Shown piece after piece: positions 54,980-64,000 of a stretch of 64,000 nucleotides of DNA (position 1 is its first letter; each line of letters begins with the position of its first letter). This DNA is from Agapetus fuscipes (Eukaryota; Arthropoda; Insecta; Trichoptera; Glossosomatidae). The stretch spans positions 2,170,001-2,234,000 of the forward strand of contig OX637353.1 in the NCBI GenBank assembly GCA_951799405.1, written 5' to 3'. Position numbers and translations under genes: made by a program. The notes under the pieces were generated by a model. It did no database searches. It was not told the DNA's origin and worked only from the letters and a program-made list of their open reading frames with translations.

Positions 54980-56640
54980 GACTTATGCTAATATTCCCTT
55001 GAAATGTTTATAAATAAATTTGAGGACACAGTGCTCTACATTTGAAGTCTATAGTTAAAGCAAAACGGTTGTCCACTTCTTCCTGTATATAAATACATAC
55101 TTGATTTTCATATTTCCATTTTTTTTTAATTGCAGCTAAGGCTGATCAGTAAAGTTGTATCTTTTCTGTCGATGCCTCTTGAAAAATGTAAATGAGATAA
55201 TGCTTGCAACCCTTATGTTGAATGGACTGCACCAGACTGCTCCTACCTAGTGATGCCAAACCATTGACAAATACTGTATGCACACTTTGGACCTTATTAA
55301 ATGAGGTCTGGGTGAAAGTTGAACATTTAACTTGTTTCTATAATATGTATCTAAGCTTAAGCATCATCAGTGACTATCTCATTAGGTTGATGGATGTAAT
55401 GCAACTTATGGGTAGACTGTATTGACAGTGGTTTATAAAATAAGTCTGAAACCGCACTGGGCTATTATGCCATGAATGATCAAAAGGTAAGGAGGGATAT
55501 TGATAGACAGCAGTACATGATGTCATGTCTTTCATATACAGGTAGCATTTTGGTTAGAATACCTAAAGCTTAAAAATCTTTATTAAAATACCAAATACAA
55601 GCTAAAAATAAACAATCTCCGCGATTACAAGCCTCTTAGGACAATTTTATTATTGTTCACATTACCATCTCTCTCTTTCTCCAATAGCGCCTTTTTCTTT
55701 CTCCAGCTAGTTTGCAGCACTTGTTGGGACACACAGTTTAGCTAACACTGCTTCAATGAATCAATAGGGTAATTGCAGTGCTAGGGAAAATGGTTTAAAA
55801 TACTATGGTTGTGTAGAGTGCATTTCAAGGATCCAACCATATATTTTTTTAAGTAGTAAAATTATTTCATTGATAATTTTCAAAAATAAAATGCCAAGAA
55901 TTTGAATCCCGCCAAAACGCAGCCCGGCCGGCTAGCCATGCTATGACGTTAAAATAACGTAGATGGATCCGACAGTCTTTAAGGGCCTAACAGTACACTT
56001 CATACATGTAGATCCGAAGATCCATCGACGTCACATCCGCCGTCACAAAATGCCCTGTTTTACCGAAAATAAAAAATGTGTGATTTTTAAAGAGCTATAA
56101 TTTAAAAACTAAGCCAGATATGTATAAATTTTTTTAAGACTCAGATGCATTTTTTTAAATGTAGCCTATCATTTTATGAAATATAAAAAAGTGAAATAAC
56201 CCTATTGCATTGAGTCAGTTACATATAATCCCAGATTTAACCTTATTACCTAATAATGAACACTATGCTCTTCACATCTATAGACATCCGTTATAATTGA
56301 TAAATATTGTATGATGAAGAATGATTAGCAATGCAAATGAATAATTACTCGCAGCGCTATGAAAAAAATCAATGCTAACAGCTTCTGTATACATGTAGGG
56401 TAATAATTAATTATATGCAGTTCCCAGACAATTTTATATGTAAAATTAATTCCATAACCTTGTAGAATAAAATAAATAAATAAAATCGTTATAGAGTATC
56501 TCGAATCTTAGCTTTCTTTACTCTTCAATTTATAAGTATAGCAATGCAGTTTGATTATTTTGCCTGAATGTCAAATTGGCATAAAATATAAGCTGTTTTA
56601 AATAATAAAATAGATCAAATTTTTTTTTTTTTTCATAAAT
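54980..56640. other. Spacer between the two OBP genes
   Basis: AT-rich DNA with no supported gene. 55920-56060 is GC-richer and contains AGCCCGGCCGGCTAGCCATG and two ACGTCA-like boxes, perhaps an old MITE. Confidence 0.45.
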
Positions 56641-56646
56641 GCAAAT

Positions 56647-56893
56647 CGCACGTTTAATAATAAAGAGCAATAACTCAAAAAACAAGAATGTTGGGAAATC
56701 ACGTTTAAAGTTCAGACACCCAGTACAACTTGTATGGGATGAAAAAGGCGGCCGATGTTTTATCTCGGTGATATTCGTCCAAATTGAACGGCTGTCGCTT
56801 TCTACCTATTCTTCTCGCATTGTTCTTGCGTTTTATTACAAAATCTCGATTTTCCCAATTTTCGAGTTATTTATCTTTATTATGAAGCGTGCG
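56647..56893. mobile_element. 247-bp MITE, copy A
   Basis: It starts CGCACGTTTAATAATAAAG and ends with the inverse of CGCACGCTTCATAATAAAG, giving ends of about 30 bp. AAAT lies at 56643-56646 and 56894-56897, a 4-bp target duplication. The interior (GGGAAATCACGTTTAAAGTT ...) has no transposase. Copy B at 61718 has the same length. Confidence 0.93.
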
Positions 56894-56957
56894 AAATGTT
56901 TTCATTCTCTCAACTCAATTTCTGAATTAATTTTAGGTAGACCATTCCCTCAGTAAG

Positions 56958-57140
56958 ACCTTGGGCATCATCCAGCTATCTCAGTAGTGATCTTTTCACT
57001 CCTGCTTGAACATCCTGTGAACTACTGAGCTATCCTCGTCAGCCACCTCTCCCCATCTTGTTTTGCGACTTAACCTGCCCGGGAGCACTTCAAGCAAGTC
57101 AAAGTTTGTATGAAGTCTGTCATCGCAGTGCATCTTCAGG
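56958..57140 (-). pseudogene. RTE-like LINE scrap (reverse)
   Basis: CATCCAGCTATCTCAGTAGT then GATCTTTTCACTCCTGC parallels the 17040-17160 region (CATCCAGCCACCTCAGTTGG) in the same orientation. Translated codons are badly broken. Confidence 0.65.
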
Positions 57141-57424
57141 TCATCCGATTACTTACTCTGTTTGTGAGACTGGTTCTTACCATTTTTCCTTCTATGTTGC
57201 TTCGGCAAGTGTTTGGGTGTTTGAGTTTCCAGTGAACGTTTCTGTTCAAGAAACATAAGCTGATATTCGAAACATACATGACTGATACATGATTGGCATG
57301 ATGCCAATATAAAGCGCAAGACCTATGATTCATAATAATATTAATTGGTCAATTTTACACAAGCAACCCCAGGTGCGCTTTTATGTGTTAAAACTTCTAT
57401 TGAACAAATGTGTCTTTCTTAGCT

Positions 57425-57650
57425 ACCTGAAACAGCCAACCTTGGTCTCTATTCTCAACTCCAGAGGCAGACTATTCCAGCAAATGGACCAGTTAAATTA
57501 AAAGCTCTGTCCCCATTTATATTCCATCAAAGCGGCAATTGAAGCTCATTTACGGCGTCAACCTGGGAAGAACGAAGAGTGCGTCCTCTGCTATCTATTT
57601 GATTAACTCCGCGCAGCTGACCAAATATGATGGGATAATTCAACTGAGGG
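57425..57650 (-). pseudogene. CR1/Jockey-like LINE ORF2 C-terminal fragment (reverse)
   Basis: The minus strand reads RGRTLRSSQVDAVNELQLPL, DRAFNLTGPFA and WNSLPLELRIETKVGCFR in shifting frames. The WNSLP box is the terminal motif of these reverse transcriptases. A neighbouring 76-codon minus frame (57653-57883) is open but unidentified. Confidence 0.8.
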
Positions 57651-58113
57651 TGTTACAAAGTGAGAAACATAGCAGCCAATGAAGGCCCTAGAGCAGAGGA
57701 GAGACACGGCCAGTGTTTCATCACCTTAAAGGAACTTGGCCGCAGCATTAAAGCCTGTCCGCAGACTAGAATTGGAAGACCCATGCAAGAAGACATACCC
57801 TCTATCAGTGGATTGAGCTCTGGAATTCCTAAAGCCATTAAATATTGTTGCTGATGTGAGAAAGAAAAATATTTCAGTGTCAAAAATTAAGTGTTTATTA
57901 TTTCATGGCAGAAGGTCTATTGATTTCACAAATGAGAAGTTATTGCAACTCAAAATATTATGCTTCAGATTTTAAAGATTGAGCTTGGTTACCAATCTCT
58001 CTCACAGGAAATACCTGGAGATTAAGATCAGTAGGTATTTACATATATGTTCTTAAATAATTTTTGAGATTCTGGTACTTAAACTAATCCCTAAGCTTAG
58101 ATTGAGTTGTGAC

Positions 58114-60127
58114 TTAGAACATGGCATGATCTGGCCTCTCAGTGTGGTAGCACTTGACGTAGTTGAAAGCGGTCTCATCATTGGTGGCGCCCTTCTTGTC
58201 CAAGCAAGCGTCGATGGCAGCTCCAACCTTGTCTCTGATCTCTGGCTCAACCTTGGAAATAGCAACGTCCCTGTGGAACACTCCATCATCAGTCATGAGT
58301 CCCGACCTCTTCAGCATGCAGAAGGAGAAGGTCTTGAGTTTGGGATCCTCAGAAGAGAAATCTCCCCCACGTGCTTGCTTCACCACCTCACGGTCCACGC
58401 CGGTCTCATCAATACATACTTTCCCATGGTTCCTCAGGGTCTCTTTTTGTTCCTCTGTCAGCCCCTGTGAGGAAAAGAAAGAAAAAAATTAGATTATTAT
58501 TAAAAAAATGCAGATAAGTTAATATATTACTTAAATTAAAATACTAGTTAAGACCAAATACATTTATAGCTGTAAAATAAATATTTTATTGAAGAGGATG
58601 CTCAACCTGTTTATTTTACTGTAAGTACATTTTTGCTCTGGAGGAAATGAAAGAAGTATGCAAGGATAGAAAGAAATGGCGGTTGATCTGTGATGTTGGC
58701 GGCTAGGGTTTGTAAAAGGGAAATTGGTTTTATGATTTAGTTTTTTATGTCCATGTATATATTGTTATTTTTATTCTTTGATTTAAAAAATGTAATTTGT
58801 CATGTAGGTATGTTCCTTGACTTATAGGTTGTTATGCGGCTGACCACCCATAATATAAAAATTGGTTCACTTTGCCAATGTCACCCCTGTTTCAGGGAAG
58901 GACGGCAAGAGTTGCAAGGCTTATGTTCATTTGAGATTGGGTTTTTATATTGTAGGTCCACATGCGGCATGTGTTAGCGCGAAATTATACATATCTGCTT
59001 GTGGGAATGCATTTAGTATAAATCTTAAATGATATATATTTTTGCAGCTTAGATTAGATTAGACATTTTTGCTAAAAATGGCCTTTAAATATCAATCAAC
59101 TATTTTTATTATTTTTTTAATTTATGATCCAAAACTTATGTTAGGAAAAAGCACCTGCTATGCTAGCACAGTTCTCTGTGGGAACAAGTATTAAGTATAT
59201 AAAATACCTACATTCCTATGAGTCCATCACTTGTAATAAACTTTCCTCAATAAAGAGCACTTTACATTATGCAGGTAAGTATATTGTACATAAGTATAAT
59301 ATAATACAACCCTGAATCCACTTCAAATTGAAGTTTTTTTAAGGTATTTAAAATAATATGTTGATTTTTCAAAAAGTGTTTTTTCATCACAATCTCTTCA
59401 TTGCAATGCCATCTACTGGTGGGTAGAAAATGTTTACTTTTCATACAATATTACAATGTTCTGCTGCAAGCATGCAGTTAACAAGGTATTACAAGGAGTT
59501 ACAAGGTATGCTTATGCCTAGCCTATGCTTATGGCTGTAAGCAATGACTCCATGTAAATACGTACCTACATACAATTCTGAAATATGTTCATAAATTATT
59601 TTAAAGTATTGTTCACAGATTTTTTCCAAATTATTATTATTATTTTCTGACAGCTTTGGGATTGGGTCAATCCCATACATGTCTAAATCTAAATCTAAAT
59701 CTAAGCTGCAAAGATATGTATCATTTGAGATTCATATTTAATGCATTCTCACAAGCAGGCACGCATAATTTCGCGCTCACACATGCCGCATGTGGACCTA
59801 CAGTATAAACAACCCAATCTCAAATGAATATAAGCCCTGCAACTCTTGCCGACCTTCCCTGAAACAGGGGTGACATTGGCAAAGTGAGCCATTTTTTACA
59901 GTATGGGTGGTCAGCCTCAAACCATGTACATACATACATGTGGGTAACGGAATCATCAAGTTCCATGCGAATTTGCAATGTTTCAATCGGCTGTAAATAG
60001 TGACGGGCGTTAATACCGTTGAAATATATGCATAAAATTATCTATTCAATAAATTTAAATGAAATGAAAAAAATACCTGGACGGCGACAAAAGCGGCAAA
60101 GAACGCGACTACGAAGAAGGTCTTCAT
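58114..60127 (-). CDS. Minus-C odorant-binding protein, gene 2
   Basis: Two exons. Exon 1 (60127-60077, 17 codons) reads MKTFFVVAFFAAFVAVQ and ends CCAG|GTATTT. Exon 2 (58464-58114 including the stop) follows TTTTCCTCACAG| and begins GLTEEQKETLRNHGKVCIDE. The phase-0 join gives 133 residues. The four cysteines are spaced C-X31-C-X37-C-X17-C. The usual second and fifth cysteines are Thr and Asp, so this too is a Minus-C OBP. It matches gene 1 in exon layout, donor (GTATTT), strand and overall pattern (CxDET, TAFNYVKCY), so the two are tandem duplicates that have since diverged. The role is binding and carrying small hydrophobic molecules outside the cell; ligand and tissue are unknown. AATAAA lies at 57899-57894. 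The 1.6-kb intron holds two LINE ends in opposite directions. Confidence 0.94.
58635..59060 (+). repeat. RTE-like LINE, last ORF codons and 3' UTR, in OBP intron
   Basis: LEEMKEVCKDRKKWRLICDV then the UTR to CTTAGATTAGATTAG. It matches 20110-20515 closely and is antisense to OBP gene 2. Confidence 0.9.
59683..59935 (-). repeat. RTE-like LINE 3' UTR copy (reverse), in OBP intron
   Basis: Reverse-strand copy with a TTTAGA-type tail (AAATCTAAATCTAAATCT on the plus strand). It faces the copy at 58635, giving an inverted pair in one intron. Confidence 0.9.
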
Positions 60128-60184
60128 GGTGAATGATAAGAAGGTGTAGGTATGCTATCCTGTGAGAGTACAAGTCACACTGGT

Positions 60185-60212
60185 GCTGAAGAAAGAAGTA
60201 ATGCTTTATATA
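60185..60212 (-). promoter_or_regulatory. TATA box and initiator of OBP gene 2
   Basis: On the minus strand TATATAAAGC (60212-60203) is followed by TCAGC (60189-60185), an arthropod-type initiator, at a typical spacing. The start site would lie about 60 bases before the ATG at 60127. Confidence 0.7.
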
Positions 60213-60477
60213 CTGACATTTAGATTATGACTTACGAAACTTGGCAAAACAATCTCACAGAAGAGGGCAAATTTAGTGGGGTGACCAGGGTTCCATAAAA
60301 AAGCAGAGAATTCATGAGAGATGATTAATTTTCAGATATTTGAGAAAGTCAGTTTAATTTAAGCTTTGGTTTTATTTTGGAAAATGAGGCCGAAACTTTT
60401 TTTAGGAACATTTAGTTAAGGTAAGTACTTACTTATTTAATATTTTAAAATAATTATTAAACACAATGGTTTTCTGA

Positions 60478-60550
60478 CCGGTCCGTAGCTCAGTGGTAAC
60501 ACTGCGGACTCTGAATGGGAAGGTTGTGGGTTCGATTCCCGGCGAAGCAC
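60478..60550 (+). repeat. tRNA-like sequence, second SINE head or tRNA relic
   Basis: GTCCGTAGCTCAGTGGTAAC then GGACTCTGAAT and GTGGGTTCGATTCCCGGCG give A box, a CTG anticodon-like loop (glutamine type) and B box. The anticodon and acceptor stems do not pair well, so a working tRNA is unlikely. An A-rich stretch follows. Confidence 0.65.
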
Positions 60551-60721
60551 AAAAAAATATACCGTAATTTATAAAATATTTCGTAATTTTGTTTTAAAGA
60601 TTTTAATCTTTTAAATAAAGTCTATAGTGAAAATAAACAGTGTTTTGCTTGAAAAATTTCATCCAAAAATTATAAATTAAAAAAAAATATACCATTTATA
60701 TTATCAAATTTGCTCTTCGCC

Positions 60722-60842
60722 GGGTTGAAAAATTCATAAAACCTTTACCAATGACCGGTCACCAAAGGTCCATCCAGCCTTACAGCAACTGGGTCTTGCT
60801 TGAGAATTGGCGCTTTGTAGCGACGACGATCAAGCTCGTAAA
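60722..60842 (-). repeat. Two-copy repeat with a coding-like tail (copy 2)
   Basis: The minus frame reads LDRRRYKAPILKQDPVAVRL then DGPLVTGHW and stops, matching copy 1 at 32470. Similarity goes on past the stop (GAATTTTTC, GCGAAGAGCAAATTTGA). The parent gene or element is not recognised. Confidence 0.8.
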
Positions 60843-60847
60843 AAAAG

Positions 60848-61105
60848 GTCGATAGCTCAATTGGTAGAATGCTTGCATTCCATGCCGAGAGCAAGGGTTC
60901 GATCTCAAAGGTTTTCTCAGCCTTCACAAGAAATGAGAACCAGCGCCCCCGGGAGCTGGGAAACCCCCACTTCAACTGAAAGTGGTTGGTGTGAGGCCGG
61001 CCCCCTTACCTGTAAAAATAAATAGGTCCTGAAGCGCCACATGCGACCCCTTCGGGGATAACGCAGGCAAGAAGTTACACTATATGTGTAGCTTAGTTGC
61101 GTTAT
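60848..61105 (+). mobile_element. tRNA-derived SINE
   Basis: Head GGTCGATAGCTCAATTGGTA, B box GGGTTCGATCTC, hairpin CCACTTCAACTGAAAGTGG, tail GTGTAGCTTAGTTGCG. A deletion removes part of the body between head and hairpin. Confidence 0.88.
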
Positions 61106-61109
61106 GGTT

Positions 61110-61712
61110 TTCTAATGGGTTAGCTCAATGGTTCCGGATCTGGGGCCGATTTGGACCATTGGGCGGGCGAAAAATACGTAGGGGGCAATGGACGAAAAAA
61201 GGTTGGGACACACTGGGTTAAATATAATCAGTACCTATTTACGTCACGATCAAATGTTTTGTTAGAAATGTAGAGTTTGTAAGAAAATTGTGCACAATAT
61301 GAAGAAATTCTTATGAAAAAATAAGTCTATTTTTTTTTCAAGAGCTTTCTCTGTTTCCAAATCAAACCTTTGAAAAAATTTAGTGTCTTTAACAAATTTG
61401 CAAAATAAACTCTTCATTAAATAAATTTATAAAACTTCATGGTCGGTGTCATATGACCGATTACTTTTGATTGTTTCGGCTAAGACAAAAAAAAATTGTC
61501 ATCAAACTCTTCATCACTTACTAAGAAATAATAAGCGATACGTATTTCATACTTACTTGATTGGTTACCCTATTCACCATGAACTTACGTATTATTACCG
61601 AAGTAGGCAGTAGGGACGTGCAAGTTATTTGGTTTTCGCTTCGAAGAGCCTGAGAAACATTGTAAGAAATAGATACTAATTAATTAATTACTCTGCTACC
61701 TACTTACAGCAG
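61110..61712. other. Intergenic DNA, possible hAT-like scrap
   Basis: 61128-61225 (CAATGGTTCCGGATCTGGGG then GGGCAATGGACG and GGGACACACTGGGTT) looks like part of a hAT-type MITE. The rest is AT-rich. Confidence 0.4.
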
Positions 61713-61717
61713 TATAA

Positions 61718-61964
61718 CGCACGTTTAATAATAAAGAGCAATAACTCAAAAAACAAGAATGTTGGGAAATCACGTTTAAAGTTCAGACACCCAGTGCAAC
61801 TTGTATGGGATGAAAAAGGCGGCCGATGTTTTATCTCGGTCATATTCGTCCAAATTGAACGGCTGTCGCATTCTACCTATTCTTCTCGCATTGTTCCTGC
61901 GTTTTATTACAAAATCTCGATTTTCCCAATTTTCGAGTTATTTCTCTTTATTATTAAGCGTGCG
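61718..61964. mobile_element. 247-bp MITE, copy B
   Basis: The same 247 bases as copy A at 56647 with only a handful of substitutions. The ends are CGCACGTTTAATAATAAAG and the inverse of CGCACGCTTAATAATAAAG. ATAA lies at 61714-61717 and 61965-61968. The differing 4-bp flanks in the two copies prove independent insertions. Confidence 0.94.
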
Positions 61965-62081
61965 ATAAGCTGTTACTAGTTTCCTGATATTTAGGTACGC
62001 CAATACCAAAATATTATATTACTTTAAGTTGGGATTAAGTAAAAACAATAGTATCTACCTATTTAAGGAATTCGTTTTTTT

Positions 62082-62225
62082 ATGTAAGACATCTTGGTTG
62101 AAGAACCTGAGACTTTTTGGCAGAATCACAATATCCTTCTTTCATGCAGCATATCAAAGATGCATTTGCTATGATGATCGTCGATCTTCGATGAAGAGGC
62201 ACATGAAGAATAAAAATGAGAAATG
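62082..62225 (+). pseudogene. RTE/BovB-like LINE 3' terminus
   Basis: The plus frame reads RTSWLKNLRLFGRITISFFH and CYDDRRSSMKRHMK, decayed from the same type as 41705-41870. Confidence 0.75.
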
Positions 62226-62229
62226 ATTG

Positions 62230-62725
62230 AATACTTACGTTTAATAGACAAAATAGCTGTTGTTTCAAAAACATGGAAATATTTACTTGATTCGTTTGTC
62301 ATCAGTAAGTGTGAAGTAGGTATGGAACAATCTCAATAACATTATCAATTTAAATGTTTTTTTTTCTTAAACCTTAGGGTTAATTAAACACCTTATGATT
62401 AATTTTAATGTATGAATATTTTCCAAAACAAAATAAAATATGTTATTACAATATTTACTTACATCTTAAATACCTCAAATTTACACTATAATATAAGCAA
62501 GTACTAATCCCATATTTTATTTAAACTTCTATTTGACCTCAAGTGGTATTGGTTAGTATTGCCACTAAGAAAGTATTTATTTTCACAGGAGTTCTTTTCG
62601 GTTAAAAAAAACACAAACATAGAGCGATTTAGTTAAAAAAAAATACGTAGGAAATAAATTATTTGATGAGTTAGTACTACATCAATCCTTGGGTCATACA
62701 TATATAATTGAAAAATAAAAGAAAA
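62230..62725. other. Intergenic DNA, no gene seen
   Basis: AT-rich, nothing supported. Confidence 0.55.
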
Positions 62726-62732
62726 CTGTTAC

Positions 62733-62887
62733 CTTGTGGAAAGCCTCCATCTCCTTAACACTATGCTGGGGCAGCGCCTTTTCACAAGGGATCGCGTTGT
62801 GTGTGAGGATACCACGCGGGTTGTCCAGCGATCCCATACATTTGGCGACCGGATCCGGACCGAAAACGGATCGTGCGAAAAGGTATT
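62733..62887 (-). CDS. Candidate internal coding exon, product unknown
   Basis: On the minus strand the acceptor TTCGCAACTCAG| precedes AA and then 51 open codons, starting YLFARSVFGPDPVAKCMGSL and ending HSVKEMEAFHK|GTAACA. The 155-base exon is less AT-rich than its flanks, and both splice sites are good. The plus strand is also open here, so the strand is not certain. An internal Met (MGSLDNP) could instead be the start. I do not recognise the family and found no partner exon in the window. Confidence 0.4.
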
Positions 62888-62894
62888 CTGAGTT

Positions 62895-63385
62895 GCGAAT
62901 AAAAATTTGAGAATCTTATACTCCTTACTTACATTTTTTGCTTTCGCCGAGGCCGCGCTGTTTCAGGGAAAAATAACAATATGTACTTGCAGAGTTTAGG
63001 TTCGCTTAACATGTTTGAAATTAAATATAGTATAAATAAATTATAGATATATTTTTCTTTTCGGCGGGTAGCCGGTTTGCCTTTTTACTTTACCTAATAA
63101 ACCCGGCCGTGGGACGTCACAACTTCTTGTCTTGGGAATTTGTGCAGAATCTATTGCAACATTTTTTGGATGTACCGTAGATACACCTACTATCCCTCCT
63201 TGTGTATGGAGAGTGAGTCTGAAATTCTGATTGTTGCTATTTAGTAAAATTTACATTAAAATAACGGAGGTTATACTTTTTATTCTAGTAGATAAGTGAT
63301 GTAATGTAGGGGCTCGCCTGCCTGAAAACTCGAAAAGGTACCTAATTACATGTGTGTAATATCAAATAAAGCTGTGAGCAGTATC
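62895..63385. other. Unassigned DNA
   Basis: 63060-63125 (GGCGGGTAGCCGGTTTGCCT then AACCCGGCCGTGGGACGTCA) has pieces like the AGCCGG-family MITE. No gene. Confidence 0.4.
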
Positions 63386-63387
63386 TA

Positions 63388-63635
63388 CTAATCTAAATCT
63401 AAATCTGCAAAGATATGTATCATTTGAGATTCATATTAAATGCATTCCCAAAAGTAGACACGCATAATTTTGCGCTCATATGAACATGCCGCATGTGGGC
63501 CTACAAAATAAAAAAAACAATCTCAAATGAACATTAGCCCTGCAACTCTTGCCGACCTTCCCTGAAACAGGGGTGACATTGGCAAAGTGAACCATTTTTT
63601 ACAGTATGGGTGGTCAACCTCATACCAACTATTAC
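63388..63635 (-). repeat. RTE-like LINE 3' UTR copy (reverse)
   Basis: ATACCAACTATTAC/GGTTGACCACCCATACTGTA side at 63635 and a TTTAGA-repeat tail at 63388. Very close to the copy at 59683. Confidence 0.92.
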
Positions 63636-63639
63636 TCGT

Positions 63640-64000
63640 ACTAGAGTACGAGTTTCTACTTAGGTCAAATATTTTCATTCATAGCATAGCAATTTTATAC
63701 TGAATGATAAGGACGCACTTACATATTTCAATCGTTTGGGTAGTTTTTTTAATCAGTTTAAAGTCCCATTTGCTAACGTTGAAAATACCGGGCCTTAGTA
63801 ATTAATTATCGAATTTTGTATGCACAGTTGAATGCGCAGGCTTTTTCAAAATAAAATTACACTTTAAGTTTGGAATAGGTACGACCTTACACCTTTCTTA
63901 TATAAACTCATACTAGGTGTATATAAAAGAAATACAAAATAAGTAATAAGACAATATAATTATTCTGTCCAGAAATTTATTGAGCTAATTGGTAGGTGCA
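63640..64000. other. Intergenic DNA, no gene seen
   Basis: A short palindromic patch, ACTCGTACTAGAGTACGAGT (63633-63653). Otherwise AT-rich. Confidence 0.5.

Noticed and set aside
57653..57883. 76-codon minus-strand protein next to the LINE fragment
   Set aside because: Open, but no family recognised. It adjoins a LINE fragment and the 3' end of OBP gene 2, so it is more likely repeat DNA.
60478..60550. Working tRNA-Gln gene
   Set aside because: A and B boxes and a CTG loop are present, but the anticodon and acceptor stems do not pair and the 3' end does not fit a tRNA. A SINE head or relic is more likely.

Overview
This is a gene-poor, AT-rich, repeat-dense stretch of an insect genome. A moth or butterfly is most likely. 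The case for Lepidoptera rests on two four-cysteine ('Minus-C') odorant-binding proteins of lepidopteran style, frequent TAGGTACCTAC strings, small two-exon genes with TATA boxes, and a load of RTE/CR1-like LINE ends, tRNA-derived SINEs and MITEs. The order is an inference. That this is an insect is close to certain. There are no bacterial operons, CRISPR arrays or rRNA genes, and most short open frames are chance or decayed repeats.

Four genes can be supported. (1) RCE1, the CAAX prenyl protease 2, lies on the minus strand at 17688-18542 as one uninterrupted exon whose poly(A) signal touches the stop codon. (2) A CCDC115/Vma22-like V-ATPase assembly factor lies on the plus strand at 50444-50929, with an intron acceptor just before its ATG. 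(3) and (4) Two Minus-C odorant-binding proteins lie in tandem on the minus strand at 51842-54889 and 58114-60127. Each has a short signal-peptide exon, a large intron full of LINE ends, and one exon for the mature protein. I reconstructed both first exons from splice sites. Three further single-exon candidates (35389-35473 plus, 43827-43878 plus, 62733-62887 minus) have open frames and good splice sites but no recognised product.

The rest is mobile DNA in layers. One RTE-like LINE family left about 20 copies of its 3' end (about 230-250 bp, ending in GATTA or TTAGA repeats), including an exact 263-bp-period triplication inside the first OBP intron. Other LINE tails occur at about 15.9, 16.9, 22.9, 33.8, 38.5, 40.8, 41.7, 42.1, 46.9, 57.0, 57.4 and 62.1 kb. 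A tRNA-derived SINE (about 320 bp) has six clear copies and two possible remnants. DNA transposons include an internally deleted pogo-like element (5686-7239, TA duplication), a piggyBac-type MITE (34036-34615, TTAA) inside a LINE, a pair of 247-bp MITEs with 4-bp duplications (56647 and 61718), a MITE with a 3-bp duplication inside a LINE end (48804-49090), hAT-like pieces and several foldback elements.

Region by region: 0-17 kb repeats only; 17-19 kb RCE1; 19-35 kb repeats including a nested LINE/MITE; 35-50 kb palindromes, a 20-bp-period CACGTG array and a possible TATA-less promoter at 43.7 kb; 50-60.2 kb the gene cluster CCDC115 - OBP - OBP; 60.2-64 kb SINEs, a MITE and one unassigned exon. 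I saw no coherent new multi-gene system. The most striking signals are structural: exact nested insertions, long near-perfect palindromes, the periodic E-box array and a structured LINE 3' end.
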